Below, piece after piece: positions 7,141 to 13,660 of a DNA stretch of 20,500 nt. The DNA comes from a virus. The notes below the pieces were generated by a model. The model was not told the DNA's origin and searched no databases. It was given only the letters and a program-made list of their open reading frames with translations. Within the stretch, counting starts at the first letter, position 1, and each line of letters starts with the position of its first letter. A program made the position numbers and the translations under genes. The stretch spans positions 1-20,500 of IMG/VR virus record IMGVR_UViG_3300010160_000292, one strand, 5' to 3'.

Positions 7141-8232
7141 ATGCTAGACGCAATTAAACCATTGCTCGATAGCGGCCTAATCAACGAAGACGTTAGCGAA
7201 GCACTCAACGAAGCTTGGGAAACTAAACTAACAGAAGCACGTGAACAGGTTCGTGCCGAACTCCGAGAAGAGTTTGCACAACGTTATGAGCATGACAAAA
7301 GTATCATGGTAGAAGCTCTAGATCGCATGGTAACAGACGGACTAAGTGCCGAACTTCAAAATGTAATTTCTGAAAAGAAATCACTGGCCGAAGATCGCGT
7401 CAAGTTCCAAAGCAAAATGAAGGAATCATCTACAAAGTTTAACGACTTTATGGTTTCTAAACTTGCTGAAGAAATTGGCGAACTGCGCAAAGATCGTAAG
7501 ACTCACAATGAAGGACTCCAGAAATTGGAGAAGTTTATTGTCCGAGCACTTGCAGAGGAAATTAGTGAATTTGCACAAGACAAGAAGGACTTAGTGGAAA
7601 CTAAAGTTCGACTAGTCAGCGAAGCACGTAATAAACTCGAAAGCTTGAAAGCACGATTCATCAAAGAATCAGCTAGCAAGATGAGCAAGGCTGTTGGCCA
7701 GCATCTCAAGACAGAACTCACCCAACTACACGAAGACATTAAAGTTGCTCGAGAGAACAATTTTGGTCGTCGTATTTTCGAAGCGTATGCCGCAGAATTT
7801 GGTAGCACTCACCTTAATGAGAATGCCGAAGTACGTAAACTACGCAAAGAAGTTGCTCATAAAGAGCATCAGTTAAGTGAAGCTACCCGGATTGTTGGCA
7901 AGGCTAAAACCCTTGTTGAATCCAAAGAGCGAGAGATTCAAGTTATTAAAGAATCCAATGAACGTGCAAACGTCATGGAGGAATTGTTAAGTCCCCTGAA
8001 TCAGGAAAAGCAAGAAGTAATGAAGAATCTTTTAGAAAGCGTACAGACTGCTCGTCTAAAGAACGCTTACGAAAAGTATCTACCAGCTGTATTAGCTAAC
8101 ACCATGCCCAAGGCCCGCAAGGCCTTAAGCGAAAGCGTTAGTGTAGTAACTGGTGATAAAACCGTACCAGCAGGAATGCAAAGTGAAGATCGCAGTAATG
8201 TGATTGACATCAAGCGCCTGGCTGGTCTGTAA
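7141..8232 (+). CDS. 22: Prohead scaffold protein (gp22 family)
   Basis: This is the major scaffold of the prohead core, on which the capsid shell assembles and which gp21 then degrades. The 363-aa protein is longer than T4 gp22 (269 aa) and almost wholly alpha-helical with long charged coiled-coil stretches (about 25-110, 120-205 and 230-320). The family motif NNFGRRIFEA begins at residue 206 (7756), followed by AAEF and HLNEN. Many (L/I)-x-E tripeptides (LTE, LRE, LAE, LEE-like, LLE) are spread through the chain, consistent with multiple cleavages by gp21. The C-terminus (SNVIDIKRLAGL) is short and distinct. A good AGGAGA (7130-7135) precedes the ATG by five bases. The gene lies 14 bases after gene 21 and 21 bases before gene 23. 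Confidence 0.93.
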   Translation: MLDAIKPLLDSGLINEDVSEALNEAWETKLTEAREQVRAELREEFAQRYEHDKSIMVEALDRMVTDGLSAELQNVISEKKSLAEDRVKFQSKMKESSTKFNDFMVSKLAEEIGELRKDRKTHNEGLQKLEKFIVRALAEEISEFAQDKKDLVETKVRLVSEARNKLESLKARFIKESASKMSKAVGQHLKTELTQLHEDIKVARENNFGRRIFEAYAAEFGSTHLNENAEVRKLRKEVAHKEHQLSEATRIVGKAKTLVESKEREIQVIKESNERANVMEELLSPLNQEKQEVMKNLLESVQTARLKNAYEKYLPAVLANTMPKARKALSESVSVVTGDKTVPAGMQSEDRSNVIDIKRLAGL

Positions 8233-8253
8233 TAGTAATAAAAGGAGACTTAA

Positions 8254-9471
8254 ATGTCACAAGAACTATTAGAAAGCCGTTGGGACGAGACCAAAGAAGC
8301 CCTTATGGAAGGCCTCAAAGGCAACCGTCGCAACTCTATGAGTGTTATCCTCGAAAACACTCGTAAGTACCTCAAAGAGAACGCATCTGCAGGCTCTACA
8401 GTTTCTGGTAACATCGCTACATTAAACCGTGTGATTCTTCCAGTTATCCGTCGTGTTATGCCTACTGTTATCGCTAACGAAATCGTTGGTGTTCAGCCTA
8501 TGACTGGCCCAGTGGGACAGATCCATACATTGCGTGTACGCTATGCGTCTACAATGACAGACCAATCCGCAGCCAACACTAGTGTTGTGCAAGGTGAAGA
8601 AGCATTGTCACCATTCAAGATCGCTGTTGCATACTCTGCAGGCGCTCGTGGTGCTGACAACGCTGCCACTACACAGACAGCCGCTCAAGGCTACTCTGGT
8701 GGCGCCACAGCTACCATGGAAGGTAACGGCGGTCGTCAGATCTCTGTTCAAATCTTGAAGCAAGCTGTTGAAGCCAAGACTCGCAAATTGCAAGCTCGTT
8801 GGACTTTTGAAGCCGCCCAAGATGCACAAGCTATGCATGGTATTGATGTTGAAGCAGAAATTATGGCTGCTTTGGCTCAAGAGATCACAGCTGAGATTGA
8901 CCAAGAGATCCTATTGAGCTTGCGCTCATTGGCTCAGACTGAGTTCACATACAACCAAGCTACTGTTTCTGGTACTGCTACATTCGTTGGTGACGAACAT
9001 GCCGCTTTGGCTGTTCTAGTTAACCGTGTTGCTAACTTGATCGCACAACGCACACGTCGTGGTGCTGGTAACTGGGCTGTTGTTTCTCCAGCTAGCTTGA
9101 CTGTTCTTCAGTCTGCTACAACTTCTGCTTTTGCTCGCACTACAGAAGGCACATTCGAAGCTCCTACAAACACTAAGTTTGTTGGTACATTGAACGGCGC
9201 AATGCGTGTGTTTGTTGATAGCTATGCTAGTGACTCTACACCTGTATTGGTTGGTTACAAAGGTTCTTCAGAGGCTGATGCCGCTGCGTTCTATTGCCCA
9301 TACATTCCGTTGATGAGCTCTGGTGTTGTTCTTGATCCATCAACATTTGAACCAGTTGTGTCATTTATGACACGTTACGGTTACATCGAACTTACTAACA
9401 CAGCAAGTTCTTTTGGTAACGCTGGTGACTATGTTGGCGAGATCGCTGTATCTAACTTGTCTTTCAGCTAA
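8254..9471 (+). CDS. 23: Major capsid protein (gp23 family)
   Basis: This is the main shell protein of the head. At 405 aa it is shorter than T4 gp23 (521 aa). The section ALPVIRR-like to VGVQPMTGPVGQIHTLRVRY (residues about 61-95) is the strongly conserved gp23 segment, with QPM(T)GPVGQI at 81-90. The N-terminal 42 residues are charged and helical (ELLESRWDETKEALMEGL) and look like the propeptide removed by gp21. LKE at 40-42 fits the (I/L)-x-E cleavage pattern and lies just before the Ser/Gly/Thr-rich start of the mature chain; ILE at 32-34 is an alternative. Residues about 185-250 include the DIDQEILLSLRSLA-type helix region of the HK97-fold shell. The start is supported by AAGGAG at 8242-8247. 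Codons are visibly enriched in GCT, GGT, CGT, AAC and GTT compared with neighbours, as expected for the most abundant virion protein. An intrinsic terminator follows. Confidence 0.96.
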   Translation: MSQELLESRWDETKEALMEGLKGNRRNSMSVILENTRKYLKENASAGSTVSGNIATLNRVILPVIRRVMPTVIANEIVGVQPMTGPVGQIHTLRVRYASTMTDQSAANTSVVQGEEALSPFKIAVAYSAGARGADNAATTQTAAQGYSGGATATMEGNGGRQISVQILKQAVEAKTRKLQARWTFEAAQDAQAMHGIDVEAEIMAALAQEITAEIDQEILLSLRSLAQTEFTYNQATVSGTATFVGDEHAALAVLVNRVANLIAQRTRRGAGNWAVVSPASLTVLQSATTSAFARTTEGTFEAPTNTKFVGTLNGAMRVFVDSYASDSTPVLVGYKGSSEADAAAFYCPYIPLMSSGVVLDPSTFEPVVSFMTRYGYIELTNTASSFGNAGDYVGEIAVSNLSFS

Positions 9472-9506
9472 TCACTGCAAGACTTACCCAGGGATGGGAA
9501 GGTACG

Positions 9507-9530
9507 AAAAAGCCCCTTGCGGGGCTTTTT
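9507..9530 (+). terminator. Strong intrinsic terminator after the major capsid gene
   Basis: AAAAAGCCCC (9507-9516) pairs perfectly with GGGGCTTTTT (9521-9530) around a TTGC loop, giving a ten-base-pair stem ending in a T-run. It lies 36 bases after the gp23 stop. The A-tract/T-tract symmetry could also allow function on the minus strand. Confidence 0.93.
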
Positions 9531-9557
9531 CTTTGTCTGAGCTAGACAACAAAAACG

Positions 9558-9565
9558 ATTAAATA
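9558..9565 (+). promoter_or_regulatory. Late-promoter motif abutting a GTG start
   Basis: ATTAAATA lies between the capsid terminator and the gene at 9570. Only ACAA separates it from the GTG. No Shine-Dalgarno sequence is present, so it shares the promoter-start geometry of the portal and 5338 genes with one base less. Confidence 0.5.
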
Positions 9566-9569
9566 ACAA

Positions 9570-10235
9570 GTGACTACAATATTCTTTACTCCCCCAGGTT
9601 ACTCGGGTTCATCAGAACTATCAGCTTCAACTGGATTAGAAATTATTGACCAAGGGCGTTGGCAATTTAGTCAGGCCGGATACAATGATGGCGCAACATT
9701 TGGTCTTGGGCTAAGTTGGCCAAATCACGGATACAACGGACAGTTTGATTATGGCGCACCTCCAGCAAATCGACAGCCGTTGTCAGGTGGCATTCTGCAT
9801 GTTGCGGCAACTGACTGGCCAATTGCAGTAATAGGTAATCAACTCACTGATTATACTGATCCTGACACATTAATAACTTACACTGCAAGTCAATGTCAAA
9901 TTACAGTCAGTGGAAGATGGCAAGTTACTAGACAACAAAATTCCAATAGTTTTAACTCATTTGGGGTACTGTATGACGGGTTAACCGAAACAGATCAAGG
10001 CAGTAGAACTATGAATCCTTGGTTGTTAACTTATATTTCTGGGGTTGAAACTTATGTAATACAGGGCGCAGATGTTCAAGGTGGTGCGCTAGATACATTT
10101 TCAACACACGATTTTTATTGTAGAGTCACTGAGTTGGCAACTAGTAATAACAGCAACTTTGAATTCCAAAGCAATACTATAACACGACCAGTATGGACCT
10201 ACACTTATAGTAAACGTTACGAAATAACGATTTAA
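9570..10235 (+). CDS. Protein of unknown function, putative virion protein, GTG start
   Basis: This 221-aa protein is rich in Gly, Tyr, Trp, Thr and Asn (for example PPGYSGSSELS and SWPNHGYNGQFDYGAPP), with alternating beta-strand-like sequence and no predicted membrane segment or signal peptide. I do not recognise a family. Its place directly after the capsid gene under its own late-promoter motif suggests a virion component, such as a decoration or fibre-related protein, but nothing in the sequence proves this. The start is chosen because an in-frame TAA at 9564-9566 leaves only CAA before the GTG at 9570, and no in-frame ATG occurs in the first half of the protein. No ribosome binding site is visible. 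Its stop overlaps the stop of the convergent minus-strand gene at the TTAA (10232-10235). Confidence 0.75.
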   Translation: MTTIFFTPPGYSGSSELSASTGLEIIDQGRWQFSQAGYNDGATFGLGLSWPNHGYNGQFDYGAPPANRQPLSGGILHVAATDWPIAVIGNQLTDYTDPDTLITYTASQCQITVSGRWQVTRQQNSNSFNSFGVLYDGLTETDQGSRTMNPWLLTYISGVETYVIQGADVQGGALDTFSTHDFYCRVTELATSNNSNFEFQSNTITRPVWTYTYSKRYEITI

Positions 10236-11380
10236 ATCTTATACAATTTTAAATGTCGCGTAATTTTACGATTAACTGAATCCCAATCATCCATTGCATC
10301 CTGACGGAATAGCACAGCACTTTGATACCAGTGCGTGGTATTTTTATTAATCATCCAGCGCCAATCTACTGCGTAGTTGTTCAACATGATCCATGTTGGG
10401 CGACCCAATGCTCCGGCCAAATGCGCAGTGGATGTGTCCACTGACACAACAACATCAAGATGCATCATGAGCGCGGCCGTGTCGGCAAAATCTGAACTTG
10501 TACCGGGAAAACGTAAAACACCAGCTTCGTCTAGCATTGCATCTTCTTCGGGAGTTGCATCAGCTTGTAAATTAATCCAATCATGTTCAGGGTTTGCTTT
10601 GATTATTTCCAGCATTTTTGGAAGAGGAATAGATTTATGTAAGTTAAGCCAAGAGTCTCGACGTCCAGTCCAGCCAAACCCCACACGTATTTTTTTCTTT
10701 ACGCCTAATTTTTTTTGCCACTCAGATACTAAGTTGGCAGGCGCACCCAGGTAACTCAACACCTTTGGAAAGTTTTGTAAGTTGACTCCAAGTATTCCCG
10801 GAATACTCATAATTGGTACCCAGTAATCAAATGCGCCCAAATCTTCACCATACATCCCAACCCGACTGATTGTGCCAGCACCAGAGAAGAGTCGAACAAG
10901 TCCACTAGTAGTTTGGAACAGTACTGTAGCACCAGCCTCTTTTAAATTATATAAAAATCTTGAAAATTGAATAATATCCCCGTGTCCTTGTTCGCCGACA
11001 ACAAGTATAGTTTTATCTTTTAAATCTTCACCGCGCCATCGTGGTTGAGTAAAAATAGGTTCAGTGCCAACAAGATGTTCATACTGCCACCGAACTTCGT
11101 AGGCTGGCCATCCGCGAGTGTAATCGCCGGCCAATAACAAAGTCACTGCTCGATTAAAGTGCGCATGAACATAATTAGGTTCAAGAGCAATTGCACGTTC
11201 TAAAAACGGAATAGCCCCAGCAGGATCTCCTATTTCACGTAGCACATTGCCGTAGTTGTTGAATGCCGGGGCATAGTTTCTGTCCATTACAAACGCTTGA
11301 GCATAACACTCAAGTGCTTTTTCAGGATTTCTCTGTGCTCGATATTCATTACCTAGATCTAAAATTTCGTTTGGTGTCAT
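10232..11380 (-). CDS. TPR-containing glycosyltransferase-like protein
   Basis: This 382-aa protein has an N-terminal run of about three tetratricopeptide repeats (residues about 4-100: YRAQRNPEKALECYAQAF, then YGNVLREIGDPAGAIPFLERAI, then FNRAVTLLLAGDYTRGW). A domain of the kind found in TPR-linked, GT9/heptosyltransferase-like glycosyltransferases follows. GEQGHGD (129-135) is the glycine-rich loop, usually GEQGLGD; VGFGWTG (233-239) and VSVDTSTAHLAGALG (312 onward) are the nucleotide-sugar-site motifs, followed by a PTW...DWRW pattern. It may transfer a sugar to host surface glycans or a virion protein; donor and acceptor are unknown. It is the only minus-strand gene here and lies between late virion genes, which suggests an acquired cargo gene. 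Its ATG has no Shine-Dalgarno sequence; a TTTAAATA octamer lies five bases upstream. The family is well supported; activity is inferred. Confidence 0.88.
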   Translation of the reverse strand: MTPNEILDLGNEYRAQRNPEKALECYAQAFVMDRNYAPAFNNYGNVLREIGDPAGAIPFLERAIALEPNYVHAHFNRAVTLLLAGDYTRGWPAYEVRWQYEHLVGTEPIFTQPRWRGEDLKDKTILVVGEQGHGDIIQFSRFLYNLKEAGATVLFQTTSGLVRLFSGAGTISRVGMYGEDLGAFDYWVPIMSIPGILGVNLQNFPKVLSYLGAPANLVSEWQKKLGVKKKIRVGFGWTGRRDSWLNLHKSIPLPKMLEIIKANPEHDWINLQADATPEEDAMLDEAGVLRFPGTSSDFADTAALMMHLDVVVSVDTSTAHLAGALGRPTWIMLNNYAVDWRWMINKNTTHWYQSAVLFRQDAMDDWDSVNRKITRHLKLYKI

Positions 11381-11385
11381 GTTGA

Positions 11386-11393
11386 TATTTAAA
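11386..11393 (-). promoter_or_regulatory. Minus-strand late-promoter motif for the glycosyltransferase-like gene
   Basis: Read on the minus strand it is TTTAAATA (seven of eight to TATAAATA), followed by TCAAC and the ATG at 11380. It has the same five-base spacing as the portal and 5338 genes. It faces away from the plus-strand motif at 11426-11433, forming a divergent pair 32 bases apart. Confidence 0.5.
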
Positions 11394-11425
11394 CTATTAT
11401 ACAGCTACTAGATTATTTGTGCAAC

Positions 11426-11433
11426 CATAAATA
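11426..11433 (+). promoter_or_regulatory. Late-promoter motif upstream of the 172-aa virion gene
   Basis: CATAAATA followed by CTAGTC fits the extended T4 late pattern TATAAATACTATT well. It would give a leader of about 85-90 bases before the ATG at 11527, the longest leader in the window. Confidence 0.7.
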
Positions 11434-11440
11434 CTAGTCA

Positions 11441-11454
11441 ACGCAATCATGCGT
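11441..11454 (+). other. Leader hairpin upstream of the 172-aa virion gene
   Basis: ACGCA (11441-11445) and TGCGT (11450-11454) form a perfect five-pair stem with an ATCA loop, very close to the predicted 5' end of the transcript from 11426-11433. A second possible stem, GCGG with CCGC around CTAGAAC, lies about 30 bases further on. Such a 5' hairpin could stabilise an abundant late mRNA. No known riboswitch was recognised. Confidence 0.4.
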
Positions 11455-11526
11455 TTTATGCTGATGATTAATACCCAACAGCGTAGCGGCTAGAACCCGC
11501 ATCGGACTTCTTTAAGGAGAAAACAA

Positions 11527-12045
11527 ATGGGTCGTCCTCTAAAAATTAAAAAATCTACAACCAAAGACATTGGTTTCAACAATCTTGGCAGTTTAACAAA
11601 TCCGGTATATCCAGCAACATTAAACTCGTCTCAATACCTGGGCGTAGTTGGCGGTGCAAACGCCAGCGTAGCTACATCAGCATATCCTGTGGTTCGTGTT
11701 CAAGCATGCGAAATTGGCGGCACTGAAGAAGCAGCCATCATTGTGCGCCAAAAAGGAACAACTACTTACCTGGTGTTAGGCCAAACCAGTGGAAACACAT
11801 ATCAAGCAACACTGGCCAATGAAACCACTGGCAACATTTCGGCAGGCAACATGAACATTGCCATGTTTAATGGTGACAGTACAGATATCTTAATCAGCAA
11901 ACTTACAAACAAGTGGGCCTTGGATTATTCTACACCTCCAGTTCGCTATGTAATCAACTTCTTCACTGACGAAGGAACCGAGATTAAATCTGGCACCAAC
12001 GGTGCGACAAACGCCTTGGCCATCGCAGAAAATTACACCAGCTAA
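11527..12045 (+). CDS. Putative virion structural protein (172 aa)
   Basis: The protein begins MGRPLKIKKSTTKDIGFNN and continues with a small-residue-rich, beta-strand-like sequence, including a GGANASVATSAYPVVRVQA stretch and a TTYLVLGQTSG hairpin-like segment. Proteins opening MGRP-(I/L)-K(I/K)K occur in the late regions of T4-like phages of aquatic bacteria as small structural proteins as far as I recall. A role as a head or neck decoration protein is possible but unproven. No catalytic motif, signal peptide or membrane segment is visible. A strong AAGGAGA (11514-11520) precedes the ATG by six bases. The gene has its own late promoter and a long leader and is followed by a terminator hairpin 19 bases after its stop, so it looks like a separately expressed, probably abundant product. 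Confidence 0.8.
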   Translation: MGRPLKIKKSTTKDIGFNNLGSLTNPVYPATLNSSQYLGVVGGANASVATSAYPVVRVQACEIGGTEEAAIIVRQKGTTTYLVLGQTSGNTYQATLANETTGNISAGNMNIAMFNGDSTDILISKLTNKWALDYSTPPVRYVINFFTDEGTEIKSGTNGATNALAIAENYTS

Positions 12046-12064
12046 TTTCAATCCGACCAACCAC

Positions 12065-12097
12065 TCCTCCCCAATATATACTGGGGAGGATTTTTTT
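12065..12097 (+). terminator. Terminator hairpin whose 3' arm is the next gene's ribosome binding site
   Basis: TCCTCCCC (12065-12072) pairs perfectly with GGGGAGGA (12083-12090) around a ten-base AT-rich loop, followed by seven T residues (12091-12097). It has all elements of an intrinsic terminator for the 11527 gene. The GGAGGA in its 3' arm lies seven bases before the ATG at 12098, so the same hairpin would hide the next gene's Shine-Dalgarno sequence. Confidence 0.88.
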
Positions 12098-12682
12098 ATG
12101 GCCGCATTTGTGTTAGGTAATGGTGTAAGTAGAGAAAACGTATCGATCAATCGATTACTTGAACTAGGGGCCGTCTACGGGTGTAACGGGTTATATCGTA
12201 CGCACACAGTTACCGCAATAGTTGCAACTGATCAACCAATAGCCAGAGCCATACAAACATCGGGCTACAGCGCAAAGCATAGATTCTACACTCGAAGACC
12301 ATTGCCTAATCTTGGGGCAAAAGACATACCAAAATCTTACTTTGGATATAGCTCAGGACCTATTGCTGTGGCTATTGCGGCGCAAGATTCTAAGAACCCT
12401 GTTTACATGCTGGGGTTTGATATGGGCCCCACCAATGACGGCAAGTTTAATAATGTGTATGCCAGCACTGAATTTTATAAACAAGTTGGAGCTACTCCAA
12501 CATTTACTGGTAATTGGATCAAACAAATTATTAAAGTTGTGTCAGATTTTCCTGGACAACAATTTATACGTGTTGCTGGCCCAACAACAGCAAATATACC
12601 AGAGTTGAATAAATTGTCAAACATGCATCATCTTGATATCACAACCTTTTTAGAACGAATAAATAACGGAAAGGATCTGTAA
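12098..12682 (+). CDS. Rossmann-like protein, possibly glycan-related
   Basis: This 194-aa protein (start corrected to 12098) opens with FVLGNGVSREN (LGNG-S-R at 6-12), then YGCNGLYR, IVATDQPIA (41-49), SSGPIAVAIAA (85-95) and VYMLGFDMG (102-110). This LGNG...ATD...SG-A...LGFD arrangement is seen in small Rossmann-type proteins related to DUF115 or sialyltransferase-like enzymes; I cannot fix a reaction. Lying close to the TPR glycosyltransferase-like gene, it may belong to a glycan-modifying pair, but this is inference. The frame is open further upstream to an ATG at 12002, but that reading overlaps the preceding gene and runs through the terminator. The ATG at 12098 has a strong GGAGGA seven bases away, and the protein family pattern begins there. 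It ends TAA directly followed by the ATG of the next gene. Confidence 0.78.
   Translation: MAAFVLGNGVSRENVSINRLLELGAVYGCNGLYRTHTVTAIVATDQPIARAIQTSGYSAKHRFYTRRPLPNLGAKDIPKSYFGYSSGPIAVAIAAQDSKNPVYMLGFDMGPTNDGKFNNVYASTEFYKQVGATPTFTGNWIKQIIKVVSDFPGQQFIRVAGPTTANIPELNKLSNMHHLDITTFLERINNGKDL
12658..12665 (+). promoter_or_regulatory. Late-promoter motif inside the end of the 12098 gene
   Basis: AATAAATA (seven of eight to TATAAATA) lies 17 bases before the ATG at 12683, inside the last codons of the previous gene. It would give a short leader that keeps the GGAAAGGA ribosome binding site. Part of the match is constrained by coding, so it is moderately supported. Confidence 0.4.
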
Positions 12683-13336
12683 ATGTCTACCACCAAGAGA
12701 ATCACCGGCGATTACAACATTATTAGCATAAATCCCTCTGACGGAGACAATGTCAATATCACCACGAATAGTGTAAACATCACTGGAAACTTGTCAGTTC
12801 AAGGTAATGTTACTTACATTGATGTCACTGAACTTGACGTTGGCGATCCGTTTATCACAGTGGCTGCCAACAATACTGGTACACTAGGTACTGCAATATA
12901 TCAGCAACAAGGTCTAGTGACTCAGACTTCAAACAGTACCTATGCTGGTCTTAGATTTAATAACTCTACTGTACAGTGGGAAATTTCCCCGGCAGTTGAT
13001 GGTAACGGAGCACCAATAACTGCGTATGCAGCCATTGGTACCGCAGTGGCTGGATCAGTGGCTGGACCCAATGCCAGTATTCAATTTCACGATTCTGGAA
13101 ATGTATTTGGTGGCAATGCTTCACTGACATATGACACTGCCAACAATCGATTGACTATTCAAGGACATCAAAATTTTGGCAACATAGGATCAACTCCAGC
13201 ATCTGTGGCAAACTCAGTGTCAGTGTACAGCAAAGCACAGGGATCCGGTGGTACTGGGTTATATGTTATAAGCCCCACAGTCAATGACGAGTTGGTCAGT
13301 AAAAGTGCTGCCATAGTTTTTTCAATAATATTTTAA
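12683..13336 (+). CDS. Repeat-type virion appendage protein, paralogue of the gene at 20296
   Basis: In this 217-aa protein, residues 33-62 (VNITGNLSVQGNVT, then a short loop and LDVGDPFITVA) match a motif common in structural proteins of T4-like aquatic phages, in which a GNL-V-GNVT strand pair is followed by (V/L)-x-V-x-DP. Later segments AGLRFNNSTVQWEISP and ASIQFHDSGNVFGGNASLTYDTANNRLTIQG (about 130-155) are also typical of trimeric phage fibre or appendage proteins, as is the C-terminus GLYV...DELVSKSAAIVFSIIF. It is therefore probably a beta-rich, oligomeric virion protein. AAAGGA at about 12670 supports the start, which directly follows the previous stop. The gene is the first of a close-packed run of five (12683-20126), with spacings of 9, -1, 27 and -1 bases. 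Confidence 0.8.
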   Translation: MSTTKRITGDYNIISINPSDGDNVNITTNSVNITGNLSVQGNVTYIDVTELDVGDPFITVAANNTGTLGTAIYQQQGLVTQTSNSTYAGLRFNNSTVQWEISPAVDGNGAPITAYAAIGTAVAGSVAGPNASIQFHDSGNVFGGNASLTYDTANNRLTIQGHQNFGNIGSTPASVANSVSVYSKAQGSGGTGLYVISPTVNDELVSKSAAIVFSIIF

Positions 13337-13345
13337 GGAATCAAG

Positions 13346-13660
13346 ATGACAATTGCAACATCTAACGTCTCAACAACCACTAGTTCAGTGTACACTAGCT
13401 CGGGGAACACAGCCATAACTTGGCTAAGCCTTGCCAACTACGGAGCTGGTAATATCACTGCCAATGTACATGTTGTTCCCAGTGGTGGAACAGCTAACAG
13501 CATTAACAAAGTTTTAGCCAGTATTCAAATTACCACTCTTGATACCTATCAATTGTATTCTGGTGCTGAAAAATTGTTGCTCAGCAATGGTGACACAGTA
13601 CAAGTTGATGCCAGTGCAAATTCATCAGTTGGCGCAGTTACTAGTTACACATCAATCTAA
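13346..13660 (+). CDS. Small beta-rich virion protein (104 aa)
   Basis: This 104-aa protein is rich in Ser, Thr, Val, Ala and Asn with short alternating strands (TAITWLSLANYG, NITANVHVVPSGGTANSINKVLA, EKLLLSNGDTVQVDAS). The pattern, a strand-rich small protein with an SNGDTVQVDAS-like turn and a GAVTSYTSI end, looks like an accessory phage fibre or neck protein of the kind often found beside appendage genes in T4-like phages. No enzymatic motif is seen. TAAGGAATCAAG supplies the ribosome binding site (AAGGA about eight bases before the ATG). Its TAA shares its last A with the ATG of the following gene, so the two are probably translationally coupled and made in similar amounts. Confidence 0.72.
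   Translation: MTIATSNVSTTTSSVYTSSGNTAITWLSLANYGAGNITANVHVVPSGGTANSINKVLASIQITTLDTYQLYSGAEKLLLSNGDTVQVDASANSSVGAVTSYTSI

Noticed and set aside
12002-12097. N-terminal extension of the Rossmann-like gene to the ATG at 12002
   Set aside because: The extension overlaps the end of the 11527 gene and is encoded by a terminator hairpin and its T-run. The ATG at 12098 has a strong ribosome binding site and the family motif begins there.
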